Source: a virus
Length of the DNA: 62,486 nucleotides
Direction: 5' to 3' (one strand)
IMG/VR virus record: IMGVR_UViG_3300043395_001755
Location: 1-62,486 of that record
Shown: one piece after another, positions 30,405-38,814 of the stretch
Position numbering within the stretch: the first letter of the stretch is position 1
How the letters are laid out: each line of letters begins with the position of its first letter
Program-made: the position numbers and the translations under genes
The notes under the pieces: model-generated
What the model was told of the DNA's origin: nothing
The model's input: the letters and a program-made list of their open reading frames with translations, nothing else
Database searches by the model: none

Positions 30405-30549
30405 CAATTATATCAAGGACTTCGTTGAGATATTTATGGGCAAGTCCTTTCATATCCATTTCTGGTCTGATGTGGTCTTTATGTAATTTGTCTTTTAATT
30501 TTAGAATGCGAACTTTCAATTCGTCTTTAAGCAGTTGATTTTTAGGCAT
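30388..30549 (-). CDS. 53-residue protein, unknown function
   Basis: Starts MPKNQLLKDELKVRILKLKD and continues as a charged helical protein ending IIDEYRY. It overlaps the GIY-YIG start by 17 bp. Composition suggests a helical hairpin. Function unknown. Confidence 0.6.
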   Translation of the reverse strand: MPKNQLLKDELKVRILKLKDKLHKDHIRPEMDMKGLAHKYLNEVLDIIDEYRY

Positions 30550-30550
30550 T

Positions 30551-30575
30551 AAAAAAGAGGAGCGTTACCTCCTCT
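30551..30575 (-). terminator. Terminator after the nrdB unit
   Basis: Seven-bp stem AGAGGAG/CTCCTCT (30556-30562 and 30569-30575) with six T's on the minus strand. Confidence 0.8.
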
Positions 30576-30580
30576 ATCTA

Positions 30581-30727
30581 TTAGATATCATTTAACCATT
30601 CTTCACAAAAGTCATAATCTCCAAACAAATATTCGTCACATCCTGCTGCTTCTTTATATGCGTTCAGGATTTCCTGTTCACACCATTCATCATAATTTGA
30701 ATCCTGAGAAAGTATTTTTGGTAACAT
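30581..30727 (-). CDS. 48-residue acidic protein downstream of nrdB
   Basis: Starts MLPKILSQDSNYDEWCEQ within the end of nrdB in another frame and ends EEWLNDI before the terminator. Rich in Asp, Glu and aromatics, with three cysteines. Position suggests co-translation with nrdB; function unknown. Confidence 0.55.
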   Translation of the reverse strand: MLPKILSQDSNYDEWCEQEILNAYKEAAGCDEYLFGDYDFCEEWLNDI

Positions 30728-31820
30728 CTTGTTTGATTCCGCCGACTACATAACTCTCGACTTCCGTTTCCTGGGGAGCAACCTGAAGACCTTTAGAGGA
30801 AATCCAGTGCTGAGTCCAAGGTAGTGGATTATTGTTTGCTGAAATGTCGTATTGAGGTTTTAATCCAATTGCTTTAAGTCTTCTATTTGCAATCCACTCT
30901 ACGTATTGCTGAAGAAGTTTATCGTTAAGTCCAATCATGCTACCATCTTTGAACAGATAATCTGCCCAACGCTTTTCTTCATTTACAGCACGATCAAACA
31001 TTGCATAAACCCATTCTTCTTCTTCGGCAGCAATTTGCTTCATTTCAGGATCATCACCTTCTTTCCATTTATTCAGAATATTCTGAGTAAGTGCTAGGTG
31101 TTGGTTTTCGTCTCTTGCGATGAGACTAATGATTTTAGCGGATCCTTCCATAAGCTTAAGTTCACCAAAGGCGAAACTACAAGCAAAACTAACGTAGAAG
31201 CGAATACCTTCAAGAATATTAACGTTTGCGACTGCTCTATAGAGTTTTCGTTTAACGTCATTGATTGTTTCCTTTGCGTATGATACTCCTTCAAGGTTGT
31301 GCAACCATGCATCGGATACACCATATTGTTGCGCTGATTGAATGAAATCATCATAAGACTCTGTAACGCTCTTAGCACGTTCCAGAAGACGCTCATCACC
31401 AATGATAGTATCAAAGACCTCAGATGGATCAGAATAAACGTTTTTGATAATATAAGTGTATGAACGACTATGAATCATTTCCATAAATCCCCATACTTCC
31501 ATACATGCTTCTAGTTCAGGAAGAGAGCAGTAGGGAATAAATGCCATACCAGGACCACGACCTTGAACAGAGTCAAGCATAATCTGATACTTCAAATTAG
31601 AAGTATAGATATGCTTCTGTTCTGGACGAAGGGTTTGATAATCTCCACGATCCTTCTGTAGAGAAACCTCTTCAGGTCTCCAGAAGTATCCAAGTTGTTG
31701 TGTCGTCAGTTTGTCGAAGATTGGATATTTGTATGAATCGTATCTCTGAACTCCAAGTGGTTTCCCAAAAAACATTGGTTGTTTTTTGGTATCAACCTTT
31801 TCAGTATTAAAAACAGTCAT
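30690..31820 (-). CDS. nrdB: Ribonucleotide reductase class Ia, beta subunit NrdB
   Basis: A 376-residue ferritin-like diiron protein that holds the tyrosyl radical. FWRPEEVSLQKDRGDY, FMEMIHSRSYTYII and LIARDENQHLALTQ carry the metal ligands. The start MTVFNTEK at 31820 matches the T4 NrdB start (MSTVFNTN), so the frame extension to 31880 is excluded. It works with NrdA to make dNTPs. In the window it is separated from nrdA by an endonuclease and an ADP-ribosyltransferase-like gene. Confidence 0.95.
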   Translation of the reverse strand: MTVFNTEKVDTKKQPMFFGKPLGVQRYDSYKYPIFDKLTTQQLGYFWRPEEVSLQKDRGDYQTLRPEQKHIYTSNLKYQIMLDSVQGRGPGMAFIPYCSLPELEACMEVWGFMEMIHSRSYTYIIKNVYSDPSEVFDTIIGDERLLERAKSVTESYDDFIQSAQQYGVSDAWLHNLEGVSYAKETINDVKRKLYRAVANVNILEGIRFYVSFACSFAFGELKLMEGSAKIISLIARDENQHLALTQNILNKWKEGDDPEMKQIAAEEEEWVYAMFDRAVNEEKRWADYLFKDGSMIGLNDKLLQQYVEWIANRRLKAIGLKPQYDISANNNPLPWTQHWISSKGLQVAPQETEVESYVVGGIKQDVTKNTFSGFKL

Positions 31821-31860
31821 TCCTTTGATATTTGTTTGGGGTTCCTCTGTTGAAGAAATT

Positions 31861-31950
31861 TTAAACTGCACAGGATTCACACTCTCCCTCCTCTACTGAA
31901 CTTAACTCACACATTCTATTTAACTCTCCAAAATATTTGGTTTTCATCAT
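31861..31950 (-). CDS. 29-residue peptide resembling the NrdA C-terminal tail
   Basis: Starts MMKTKYFGELNRM and ends ELSSVEEGECESCAV. The last 15 residues match the end of this phage's NrdA (ELSGAEEEDCESCKI) at 9 of 15 positions, including the CxxC redox pair. It lies just before nrdB. It may be a relic of an older nrdA 3' end or a short functional peptide. A GGAG is close to the two ATGs. Confidence 0.5.
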   Translation of the reverse strand: MMKTKYFGELNRMCELSSVEEGECESCAV

Positions 31951-31976
31951 ACTCCAAAATTATAGTTTTGTCTATT

Positions 31977-32522
31977 TTATGATTTTTTCTTTGGTTGTGT
32001 TTGAGTTCTTCTTGATTTACCAGATGCTCTCATCGTTGGTTGTGGATTTTTTACAACTTTTCCCGAAGCATAATCGTGCTTCATAATAACATAATCTCCA
32101 CTTTCGTCGTGTCCAGCAGAACCATATTTTTTTCCAGGTTTTACTGGTTTTCTTAATTCACCACGAAGAGCAGCATTTTTTACTCTAACTGCCTTTGTCG
32201 CAGGTTCTTTCATTTTTTCAGTTGAACTTGTATGAGTTGATGAATCTTTATTTTTAATATTAGTCATATGTTTTGCAGGAATTCTAACTTTCACAATTCC
32301 ACGATCACCTTCAGAAGATTGTGTTCCTGCACTGGAAGAATAATCTCTTGCTACATTTTTGTTAGTAGAACCATATACTCCTTTTCCGTATCCGCCAGTT
32401 TCTCCAGGTTCTTTAAATCCACCAGAAACTATCTTTTTTTTATTTTCTGGTGTTGTTCCGTGGTAAACAGTGTGAAATTTTAACCTTTTTGCCTCTGCAA
32501 TAAATTCTTGAAATGTTTTCAT
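31977..32522 (-). CDS. Putative packaged ADP-ribosyltransferase-like protein
   Basis: A 181-residue basic protein. The N-terminus MKTFQEFIAEA is almost the T4 internal-protein capsid-targeting sequence (MKTYQEFIAEA in IPIII), with a prohead-protease site I-A-E after residue 10. Residues 17-62 have TVYHGTTPENKKKIVSGGF and GGYGKGVYGSTNKNVARDY, the H-G-T and G-x-G-x-Y pattern of PARP/diphtheria-type ADP-ribosyltransferases. The rest is lysine- and serine-rich. It may be injected with DNA, like T4 Alt. The catalytic glutamate is not certain. Confidence 0.6.
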   Translation of the reverse strand: MKTFQEFIAEAKRLKFHTVYHGTTPENKKKIVSGGFKEPGETGGYGKGVYGSTNKNVARDYSSSAGTQSSEGDRGIVKVRIPAKHMTNIKNKDSSTHTSSTEKMKEPATKAVRVKNAALRGELRKPVKPGKKYGSAGHDESGDYVIMKHDYASGKVVKNPQPTMRASGKSRRTQTQPKKKS

Positions 32523-32543
32523 TTCTTATTGGTTTTTAGATAT

Positions 32544-33224
32544 TTAGTTTTCATAACTCCACTTGTATCCTTTGCAGTGCTTAAATTTTCCTTCACAAGT
32601 ATATTTGATATTAGAAGGAGTTGTTCCTACAAATTTAGAAGCATCACTAATAGATTGAAACTCTCTTAAAAAGTTTCCTTCAATATCATACTGAAATACT
32701 TTGGTTCTTTTTACATTTGGATTATTTTTGAGTGTTTGAGATGTTTTACTTTTACTTTCTTCTTTGTGAGATTTTCCAGCAAATCCACAAGGAGATGGTT
32801 GCCCTTTTCTCATTTTACTCCAGTTCTTCTTTTGTTCTTCTGTATGTGTTTGATTATAGAATGGATTTTCTTCTCCAAGAAATTTACCTTTTCTTTTTAA
32901 TGATAAAAGTTCCTTTGTTTCTTCTGTATGAGAGTATCCAAGAATTCCACCATCACCACCAAGAGTTTGGTTGTATTCTGGTTTTAACGAAGAAATCCAC
33001 TCAATTTCTTTTTCGCCCAAAATATCAATATTGCACCTATCTAATTCCTCAATAATAAAATTATCTTCACCATACTTTCTTAATGCTTTATGAAAGTAAG
33101 TTGTTGAACCATTTTTAGAAGCATACAAGTGGTTATAAAATCTTGTTGATAAAGATTTTATGGTTTTACCAACATATTTTTTATTATTGATTTTATTAGT
33201 TATTAGATAGATTCTACCCGACAT
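32544..33224 (-). CDS. GIY-YIG homing endonuclease with NUMOD repeats
   Basis: A 226-residue endonuclease. The catalytic domain (1-90) begins GRIYLITNKINNKKYVGKT with Arg in LSTRFYNH and Glu in the ELDRC region. Then come NUMOD3-type DNA-binding repeats (YSHTEETKELLSLKRKG, KSHKEESKSKTSQT) and a NUMOD1-like C-terminus (SISDASKFVGTTPSNI). It lies in the nrdA-nrdB gap, with a late promoter in a hairpin upstream. Most likely a mobile gene. Confidence 0.9.
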   Translation of the reverse strand: MSGRIYLITNKINNKKYVGKTIKSLSTRFYNHLYASKNGSTTYFHKALRKYGEDNFIIEELDRCNIDILGEKEIEWISSLKPEYNQTLGGDGGILGYSHTEETKELLSLKRKGKFLGEENPFYNQTHTEEQKKNWSKMRKGQPSPCGFAGKSHKEESKSKTSQTLKNNPNVKRTKVFQYDIEGNFLREFQSISDASKFVGTTPSNIKYTCEGKFKHCKGYKWSYEN

Positions 33225-33234
33225 AAGAATTATT

Positions 33235-33266
33235 AAAACCTATTACTATTTATAATAATAGGTTTT
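33235..33266 (-). terminator. nrdA terminator hairpin containing a late promoter
   Basis: Nine-bp stem AACCTATTA/TAATAGGTT (33237-33245 and 33256-33264) followed by TTTT. Its loop contains TATAAATA (33254-33247), a T4-type late promoter for the GIY-YIG gene 23 bp downstream. Confidence 0.65.
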
Positions 33267-33276
33267 TACACTTTCG

Positions 33277-35574
33277 TCAAATTTTACAACTTTCGCAATC
33301 TTCCTCTTCAGCACCAGAAAGTTCTTGGAGGAGTGATTGGAGATTAGGTTTCTCCTCAACTACTTCATCAGTTTTAATATCATAAGTGTTTTGATAATAT
33401 GCTGTTTTCCAACCATAGCGATAACAATTCAAAAAGTCATTTGCCATAACTGACACAGGAACTTCATTATCTGGATAATTTTCTGGATTATACGACCAGT
33501 TTCCAGAAATCGCTTGATCGAAGAACTTTTGCATAACAGCAACAACGTTGATATAACCAGTATTGCTAGGCATATCCCAAAGAAGCGTGTAATTGTTCTT
33601 AAGTGTATGATACTGTGGAACAATCTGTTTGAGTGGTCCTTTTTTACTTTTCTTAACGGACAGGAATCCGCGAGGTGGTTCGATTCCGTTGGTTGCGTTT
33701 GACACAACGGAACTGCTCTCCGATGGCATCTGTGCGGACAATGTTGAGTGCCTGAGACCGTGTTCCAAGATGGATGCTCTAAGTTCTTCCCAATCATGCT
33801 GAAGGTTAATCGATGAAATTTCGTCTACGTCTTTTTTGTATGTATCGATGGGAAGAATACCATCAGCATACTTAGTACGTCCAAAGTATTCACAATAACC
33901 CTTTTCTTTAGCAAGTTGATTAGATGCTTTCAAAAGATAATACTGAAATGATTCAGAAAGACCGTGAACAGCATCCCATGCATCTTGAGACTCATAATTG
34001 AACCCAAGTTTTGCCAAATAGTGAGCAAGGCCAATAAACCCTATACCAAGCGAACGACGTGCTTTAGTGGCAATCTCTGCCGCAGATACAGGGTATTTCT
34101 GATAATCGATTAATTCATCCAGACCACGAACCGAAAGATCACAAAGTTCTTCAAGTTCTTCATCAGACTTTACTTTACCAACATTGATAGCAGAAAGAAT
34201 ACAAAGTGCAATTTCTCCACTTGTATCATCAATATGTTGAATTGGATAAGTAGGAAGAGTAATTTCTTGACACAGATTGCTCATCTCAACTTTATCCTTA
34301 AAGGATGAATGAGAATTGCAATGGTCAATATTCATAATGTAGATGCGACCCGTTTCCGCACGTTCTTTAAGTAAGTTAAGGATGAGTTCTTGCGCTTTAA
34401 TAGTTTTTTTCTTAATGGACGGATCTTTTTCATATTGTACGTAGAGAGCATCAAACTCAGGCAGTCCAAAGCTATCATAAAGTCCAGGGACATCATGCGG
34501 AGAGAAAAGCGTGATCTCATCGTCTTGAATAAATCTTTCATAAAACAACTTGCTTATTTGAATGGAATAATCAAGTTTACGAACACGATTATCTTCCGTT
34601 CCCTTGTTATTCTTAAGAACTAAAATATCTTCTATTTCTTGGTGCCAGATTGGGAAGTGGACTGTCGCGGATCCACCTCGTATGCCATTCTGCGTGCAAC
34701 ATCTGACAGTTGCTTCAAACTTTTTGAGAAATGGTACAACACCCGTGTGTTGAACTTCTCCCCCTCGGATCTTGCTGTTGATGCCACGGATTCTACCAGC
34801 GTTAATGCCGATTCCCGCCCTCTGTGCAACGTATCTGCCAATAGCCATATCGCTACTAAAGATAGAATCGAGGGTGTCATCAACATCAACAAGAACACAG
34901 CTAGCGAATTGTCTAAGTGGTGTCCTAACGCCTGCCATAATGGGGGTAGGGATGTTGATTTTGTGCTTGGAGATTGCGTCATAATACCTCTTGACATATG
35001 ACATTCTGGTTTCTTTTGGATACTCTGCAAAGATAGTCAGAGCAATCATCATGTACATAAATTGTGGAGTTTCATATACTCCACCAGAACTACGGTCTTG
35101 AACCAAATACTTATCAACTACTTGGCGAAGTCCCGCATATGTGAATAAGAAGTCACGATCGTGGTCAATAAAAGAATCTGCACGAGCAATCTCTTCTTGA
35201 GAATACTTATTGTAAATATCGTTATCGTAAACTTCGGCAGACACACAATCAATAATGTGCTGTTCAAGAGTGGGAAGATCCTTCATCTTTCCATAAAGTT
35301 GCTTTCTCACAGCAAAAAGAAGCAAACGAGCAGCAACAAATTGATAGTTTGGATGATCCAAATCAATCAAATCGCTAGCACTACGAATCAAAATTTCTTG
35401 AATCTCTGCAGTCGTAATGCCATCATAAAACTGAATTCCAGACTTCATTTCGACCTGACTTGCAGAAACTCCTGCAAGACCTCTACACGCCTCTTCAACC
35501 ATTACGTGCATCTTATCAAGATCAATACTCTCAATAGATCCATTTCTTTTTTGAACTTTTAGACCGTTGCTCAT
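33277..35574 (-). CDS. nrdA: Ribonucleotide reductase class Ia, alpha subunit NrdA
   Basis: A 765-residue catalytic subunit. The N-terminal ATP-cone begins LKVQKRNGSIESIDLDKMH. The active-site elements are QFASCVLVDVDDTLDSIF, the NLCQEITLPTYP cysteine region, MPSESSSVVSNATNGIEPPRGF, and the C-terminal CESCKI tail that relays electrons. It reduces ribonucleotide diphosphates. It directly follows gene 61 with a 4-bp overlap and ends at a hairpin. Confidence 0.96.
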   Translation of the reverse strand: MSNGLKVQKRNGSIESIDLDKMHVMVEEACRGLAGVSASQVEMKSGIQFYDGITTAEIQEILIRSASDLIDLDHPNYQFVAARLLLFAVRKQLYGKMKDLPTLEQHIIDCVSAEVYDNDIYNKYSQEEIARADSFIDHDRDFLFTYAGLRQVVDKYLVQDRSSGGVYETPQFMYMMIALTIFAEYPKETRMSYVKRYYDAISKHKINIPTPIMAGVRTPLRQFASCVLVDVDDTLDSIFSSDMAIGRYVAQRAGIGINAGRIRGINSKIRGGEVQHTGVVPFLKKFEATVRCCTQNGIRGGSATVHFPIWHQEIEDILVLKNNKGTEDNRVRKLDYSIQISKLFYERFIQDDEITLFSPHDVPGLYDSFGLPEFDALYVQYEKDPSIKKKTIKAQELILNLLKERAETGRIYIMNIDHCNSHSSFKDKVEMSNLCQEITLPTYPIQHIDDTSGEIALCILSAINVGKVKSDEELEELCDLSVRGLDELIDYQKYPVSAAEIATKARRSLGIGFIGLAHYLAKLGFNYESQDAWDAVHGLSESFQYYLLKASNQLAKEKGYCEYFGRTKYADGILPIDTYKKDVDEISSINLQHDWEELRASILEHGLRHSTLSAQMPSESSSVVSNATNGIEPPRGFLSVKKSKKGPLKQIVPQYHTLKNNYTLLWDMPSNTGYINVVAVMQKFFDQAISGNWSYNPENYPDNEVPVSVMANDFLNCYRYGWKTAYYQNTYDIKTDEVVEEKPNLQSLLQELSGAEEEDCESCKI

Positions 35575-36539
35575 ATTTTCTTCCAGGTAGTAAATTTAAG
35601 TTTTGCTTCTAAACCAGAGTAAGTATTTAATTCTATCACAGATTGAACATTTAGTCCAGACAGAATCATATCATTAATATCTTTTTCAGATACTGTAGAG
35701 GGCCAAATTACAATTTGTTCACCTTCATCAATACGCTTTGAGATTCGATTGACGATTTCTGCATTACGTGGTTCGTTATCATAAATCCAAACACGCCTGC
35801 AAATATTCCACTTATCAAGATCACCATCAGCTCCACACAAAGCAATTGCGTTGCGAATGAAAGTTGAGTCGAAGGGACCTTCCGTAATATAGACAGTTTC
35901 ACTTTTTTGGACTTCATCAAGACCATAGATTTTTGGTGCGTCATCATTAAGCATTACAGTGATGTATTTTACCTTGCTGGGACCAAGTGCTCTACCTTGA
36001 AATCCGACTAGAGTATTTTGATAAAACAAAGGAATAATAATCCTTGGCTCATCTTTATCCGTATTGTCGAATGTTTGTTGGAGAGAGTTGGTCCACTCCT
36101 TGAATTTTTCGGTGTAATAATAGTTATCTGGATTTAATTTTCTATTCTCCAGATATTTTTTTGCATCAGAATTTACCGATGCTTTTGGTAAATTTAACTT
36201 TGGTTTGAATTTTGGTGCTTCAAACTTAAACTTTGGCTCTTCTACTGTAAAAGATTTTCCAGTATGCCCTTCCTTAAACTTTTCAAATGTATACTGCTTA
36301 TAAACTACAGGATCTATTTGTTTTAAAAAATTATTGAAAGAAACATTAACACCGCAATTATGACACTTAAAGTTTGTATTATTCTTTACTTGATACAAAT
36401 ATCCCCTTGCCTTATTTTTGTTCTTTTGTGAATCTCCACAAATTGGGCAACGAAAATTATAAAGATTATGCTTTACCTTTTTAAATTTTTGAAATCGCGT
36501 AGATAACAAATTGATGTACTTCACATCAACAAAGTCCAT
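35571..36539 (-). CDS. gp61: DNA primase gp61
   Basis: A 322-residue primase that makes RNA primers with helicase gp41. The zinc-binding domain has CPICGDS (about 34-40) and CHNCGV (61-66). The TOPRIM domain has VYITEGPFDSTFIRNAIALCG and a YDNEPRN acidic motif. ATG 36539 (MDFVDVKY) is used; the preceding GTG/ATG option gives only two more residues. It has its own promoter. Confidence 0.93.
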   Translation of the reverse strand: MDFVDVKYINLLSTRFQKFKKVKHNLYNFRCPICGDSQKNKNKARGYLYQVKNNTNFKCHNCGVNVSFNNFLKQIDPVVYKQYTFEKFKEGHTGKSFTVEEPKFKFEAPKFKPKLNLPKASVNSDAKKYLENRKLNPDNYYYTEKFKEWTNSLQQTFDNTDKDEPRIIIPLFYQNTLVGFQGRALGPSKVKYITVMLNDDAPKIYGLDEVQKSETVYITEGPFDSTFIRNAIALCGADGDLDKWNICRRVWIYDNEPRNAEIVNRISKRIDEGEQIVIWPSTVSEKDINDMILSGLNVQSVIELNTYSGLEAKLKFTTWKKI

Positions 36540-36563
36540 AACCAATCTTTAAAGTGTGTATCT

Positions 36564-36591
36564 AGTCTACCAGACTACCTCGTTTTGTCAA
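36564..36591 (-). promoter_or_regulatory. Promoter of gene 61 and nrdA
   Basis: TTGACA (36591-36586), 16 bp, TAGACT (36569-36564), just after a terminator and 25 bp before the gene 61 start. Confidence 0.55.
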
Positions 36592-36596
36592 GACAC

Positions 36597-36630
36597 AAAA
36601 CAGTTATAAGACCTGTCCACTTTATAACTG
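36597..36630 (-). terminator. Terminator before gene 61
   Basis: Nine-bp stem CAGTTATAA/TTATAACTG (36601-36609 and 36622-36630) with TTTTG following on the minus strand. A second small hairpin TTGGCA/TGCCAA lies upstream at 36680-36695. Confidence 0.65.
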
Positions 36631-36704
36631 AGTTTGTAATCTTTTGAAGAGAGTAAATGGATGTTTTATTTTTAATTTTCATTGGCATCAGTGCCAACAC
36701 TCAT

Positions 36705-37091
36705 CTATTTAGTATCAGGGGCGACTGTTTGTTGATGAGAATGACCTTCGGTTTGAACTTGTAATTCTGATGGCGTCCACCATCCAGATGCTAATGTTGA
36801 AAATGCTGCAGTCAAAACTGCAAGGACAACACCACATCCAACCGTCATCCATTTGATTCTAGAAACATCTTCCAACTTAATTTCCATTCTACCAATTTTT
36901 TCAATGATGCTTATATCTTCTCTAGTACATTGATCCAATCTTTCATCATGAACAGCAAGCATTTTACAAATATTTTGATTTGTTTCGCTTAAAGTTTGAA
37001 TGGCGGCATCTACACGTTCTACCATTTCCTCATGAATTTTTACTCTTTCTTCAAGCACTGCAACTTTAATTTTTGAGTCTTGTCCGAACAT
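36705..37091 (-). CDS. Coiled-coil membrane protein, XhlA/holin-like
   Basis: A 128-residue protein. A long coiled coil (about 8-75, VAVLEERVKIHEEMVERVDAAI onward in heptads) is followed by one transmembrane helix (about 80-100, TVGCGVVLAVLTAAFSTLASG) and a short polar tail. This layout is like XhlA-type hemolysin/holin partners. A late promoter-like AATAAATA (37157-37164) lies upstream. A lysis role is inference. Confidence 0.6.
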   Translation of the reverse strand: MFGQDSKIKVAVLEERVKIHEEMVERVDAAIQTLSETNQNICKMLAVHDERLDQCTREDISIIEKIGRMEIKLEDVSRIKWMTVGCGVVLAVLTAAFSTLASGWWTPSELQVQTEGHSHQQTVAPDTK

Positions 37092-37156
37092 TTTTCTTTG
37101 AGGTTATTATTTGTTTACTACCGATACAAAGTAATAACCTCAAGTAGTATTATTTT

Positions 37157-37164
37157 TATTTATT
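37157..37164 (-). promoter_or_regulatory. Late-promoter-like box
   Basis: AATAAATA on the minus strand (NATAAATA), 65 bp upstream of the coiled-coil membrane protein gene and overlapping the stop of the previous gene. Confidence 0.4.
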
Positions 37165-37372
37165 ATTCTGGTTTCATCCACCTTTTACGTGATCCAGGTG
37201 GAAGTTTAATTTGAGGACCTTTTCTTCTTCTTAGTCCCATTACAGGATCAAAACCAGCAGTTGGTCCTTTTGCTTCAGCAGAACCACTAAATCCACCAGA
37301 GCCTCCAGGAGCATTTGCAACCATTTGCTCCCTAATTATAGAAATAATCCAGTCAATCTTCTTCTTTTCCAT
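37163..37372 (-). CDS. Small glycine-rich basic protein
   Basis: A 69-residue protein: a helical N-terminus (KKIDWIISIIREQMVANA), then a glycine/serine-rich linker and KGPTAGFDPVMGLRRRKGP with a basic tail. Probably a small virion component, judged from its neighbours. No enzymatic motif. Confidence 0.6.
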   Translation of the reverse strand: MEKKKIDWIISIIREQMVANAPGGSGGFSGSAEAKGPTAGFDPVMGLRRRKGPQIKLPPGSRKRWMKPE

Positions 37373-37745
37373 TGTAGATCTTGTTGAGTTCTGCTAAACA
37401 ATATAAATCAACTTGAATATCGTGGATTCCCGACTTTGGGTATTCAGGAAGTCTGTTTAAAAAGATAATAAAAGATTTTAAAGAAGACCATAACTCTTTT
37501 TCAATTTTAAAAAATAACATCGGAGTTGTTGCTTCACCAAAAATATTATAAAGAATAATAAAGTGATTTAAGAGAAGGTGAGTTTTGAGTTCTCCTTCTC
37601 TTTTATATCTTTTCAACAATCTCTTGATATATTTAAAATGATTTAGATCCTTTTCAAAGTCTTCTTTCGTGACTGCCTGAGGATTTTCATAATTTTTAAT
37701 AGCAAAGAGAAGAAAATTATCCTCATTCAATTCATTAAAAATCAT
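37353..37745 (-). CDS. Conserved-looking protein of the structural region, unknown function
   Basis: A 130-residue helical protein with FAIKNYENPQAVTKEDFEKDL, NHFKYIKRLLKRYKREGELKTHLLLNH-type basic segment (KYIKRLLKRY), and a C-terminal helix QVDLYCLAELNKIYNG. All-helical, basic centre. It overlaps the downstream small gene by 20 bp and starts 8 bp after the structural protein gene. Function unknown. Confidence 0.65.
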   Translation of the reverse strand: MIFNELNEDNFLLFAIKNYENPQAVTKEDFEKDLNHFKYIKRLLKRYKREGELKTHLLLNHFIILYNIFGEATTPMLFFKIEKELWSSLKSFIIFLNRLPEYPKSGIHDIQVDLYCLAELNKIYNGKEED

Positions 37746-37752
37746 ATATCAA

Positions 37753-38517
37753 TCAAACAGGGGTTGGATAAAGAATTCCATCAGTGCCTGTAGTGATACC
37801 AGACATTGCAACAAGAGTTTCTGTTTTTACTCTAAAGTTGCCCTGACAATCGACGTATGTTGTAACACCAACCCAACCAGAGTGTGCATAACCGCCATAT
37901 CCAGATTGAGCGTACTCTGTGGTAATATCAATACCATATACTTGCTTATCATATCCATCAGTAAATCTCTTAAAGGTTAAAGTATCACCTGTTGAGATTC
38001 CAGATGCAATCGTTGAAGCTAAACTGATTGTTGTTGCATTAATAGTGTTTATCTTAATATTTGAAGCGCCATTTACTAAGATATCTCCAACAACTAGTCC
38101 ACTTGGAGCAACAACTGGGATAATATTAGTTCCGATACCTGCGGTGGTTGTCGCAGTGCCAGTGATAGAAAGAGTCGTTAATGAAGGGGCAGCATCATTA
38201 GCATTACTATAAGTACTATCAAGAACTGTGTATTTTGGAAGTTCGCTGATATAAAACTGTGCTCCAGCAATAGCAGCACCACTTAGTCCAGTAGTTGAGG
38301 CAATTGAAAGAGAAGTTGTGCTAGCAATACCAACGATTACAGCGTCTCCAAAATAGGTTCCACCGCCGCCGCGAGTACCAAATCTAATCACGTCTCCAGT
38401 TGCTGCAGCACCAACTTGTCCAAAAGTTGTGCCAGAACCAACCACTTCAAGAGTGGTGTAATCTAAAGTTACTGTGCCTCCAGAACCCTTGTTGTCATTA
38501 TTTCCCCAGAGTGCCAT
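37753..38517 (-). CDS. Virion structural protein (beta-rich)
   Basis: A 254-residue protein starting MALWGNNDNKGSGGTVTLDY. It is rich in Gly, Thr, Ser and Ala with alternating beta patterns and few charges (SGTTFGQVGAAATGDVIRFG), typical of phage tail or head decoration proteins, and ends VDCQGNFRVKTETLVAMSG. A TATAAATA late promoter lies 33 bp upstream. The exact virion location is unknown. Confidence 0.7.
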   Translation of the reverse strand: MALWGNNDNKGSGGTVTLDYTTLEVVGSGTTFGQVGAAATGDVIRFGTRGGGGTYFGDAVIVGIASTTSLSIASTTGLSGAAIAGAQFYISELPKYTVLDSTYSNANDAAPSLTTLSITGTATTTAGIGTNIIPVVAPSGLVVGDILVNGASNIKINTINATTISLASTIASGISTGDTLTFKRFTDGYDKQVYGIDITTEYAQSGYGGYAHSGWVGVTTYVDCQGNFRVKTETLVAMSGITTGTDGILYPTPV

Positions 38518-38549
38518 GTTCTTTTCCGTAAAAGTTATTTGCTAGAAAT

Positions 38550-38557
38550 TATTTATA
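38550..38557 (-). promoter_or_regulatory. T4-type late promoter of the structural gene
   Basis: TATAAATA on the minus strand, directly after the U-tract of a terminator and 33 bp before the start codon. Confidence 0.7.
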
Positions 38558-38589
38558 AAAAATAGAGACCCCAAAATGAGGTCTCTATT
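38557..38589 (-). terminator. Terminator after the 59-residue gene
   Basis: Eleven- to twelve-bp stem AATAGAGACCCC/GAGGTCTCTATT (38561-38572 and 38578-38589, one wobble) followed by T's on the minus strand. Confidence 0.8.
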
Positions 38590-38605
38590 AAGTTTTAAAT
38601 ATCAG

Positions 38606-38785
38606 TCAAGGAGTTAAATCTTGAGCACCTTTCTTCTTCAATGCTGCTTGAGATTGAATAAGAATCAGCGAAAGAATACCATTTGACTTGACTTTTGGAT
38701 TAGCTCCAAGTGCTTCTGAAACTGCAAAAAGTACAGTTGCGATAAGTGCTTGATTGGCAAGACACCATGCTACTAGAGCGGACAT
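38606..38785 (-). CDS. 59-residue hydrophobic protein
   Basis: Starts MSALVAWCLANQALIATVLF, one hydrophobic helix (about 2-25), then a polar helix with LILIQSQAALKKKGAQ. A near-perfect ribosome-binding site AGGAGG lies 6 bp before the ATG, and a GATAAATA late box upstream. A small holin-like or structural peptide by position; not proven. Confidence 0.7.
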   Translation of the reverse strand: MSALVAWCLANQALIATVLFAVSEALGANPKVKSNGILSLILIQSQAALKKKGAQDLTP

Positions 38786-38814
38786 AATAACCTCCTATGA
38801 AGAGTATCCTGTCC

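Noticed and set aside
31821-31880. N-terminal extension of NrdB
   Set aside because: The T4 NrdB start aligns with MTVFNTEK at 31820; the extension overlaps the NrdA-tail-like frame.
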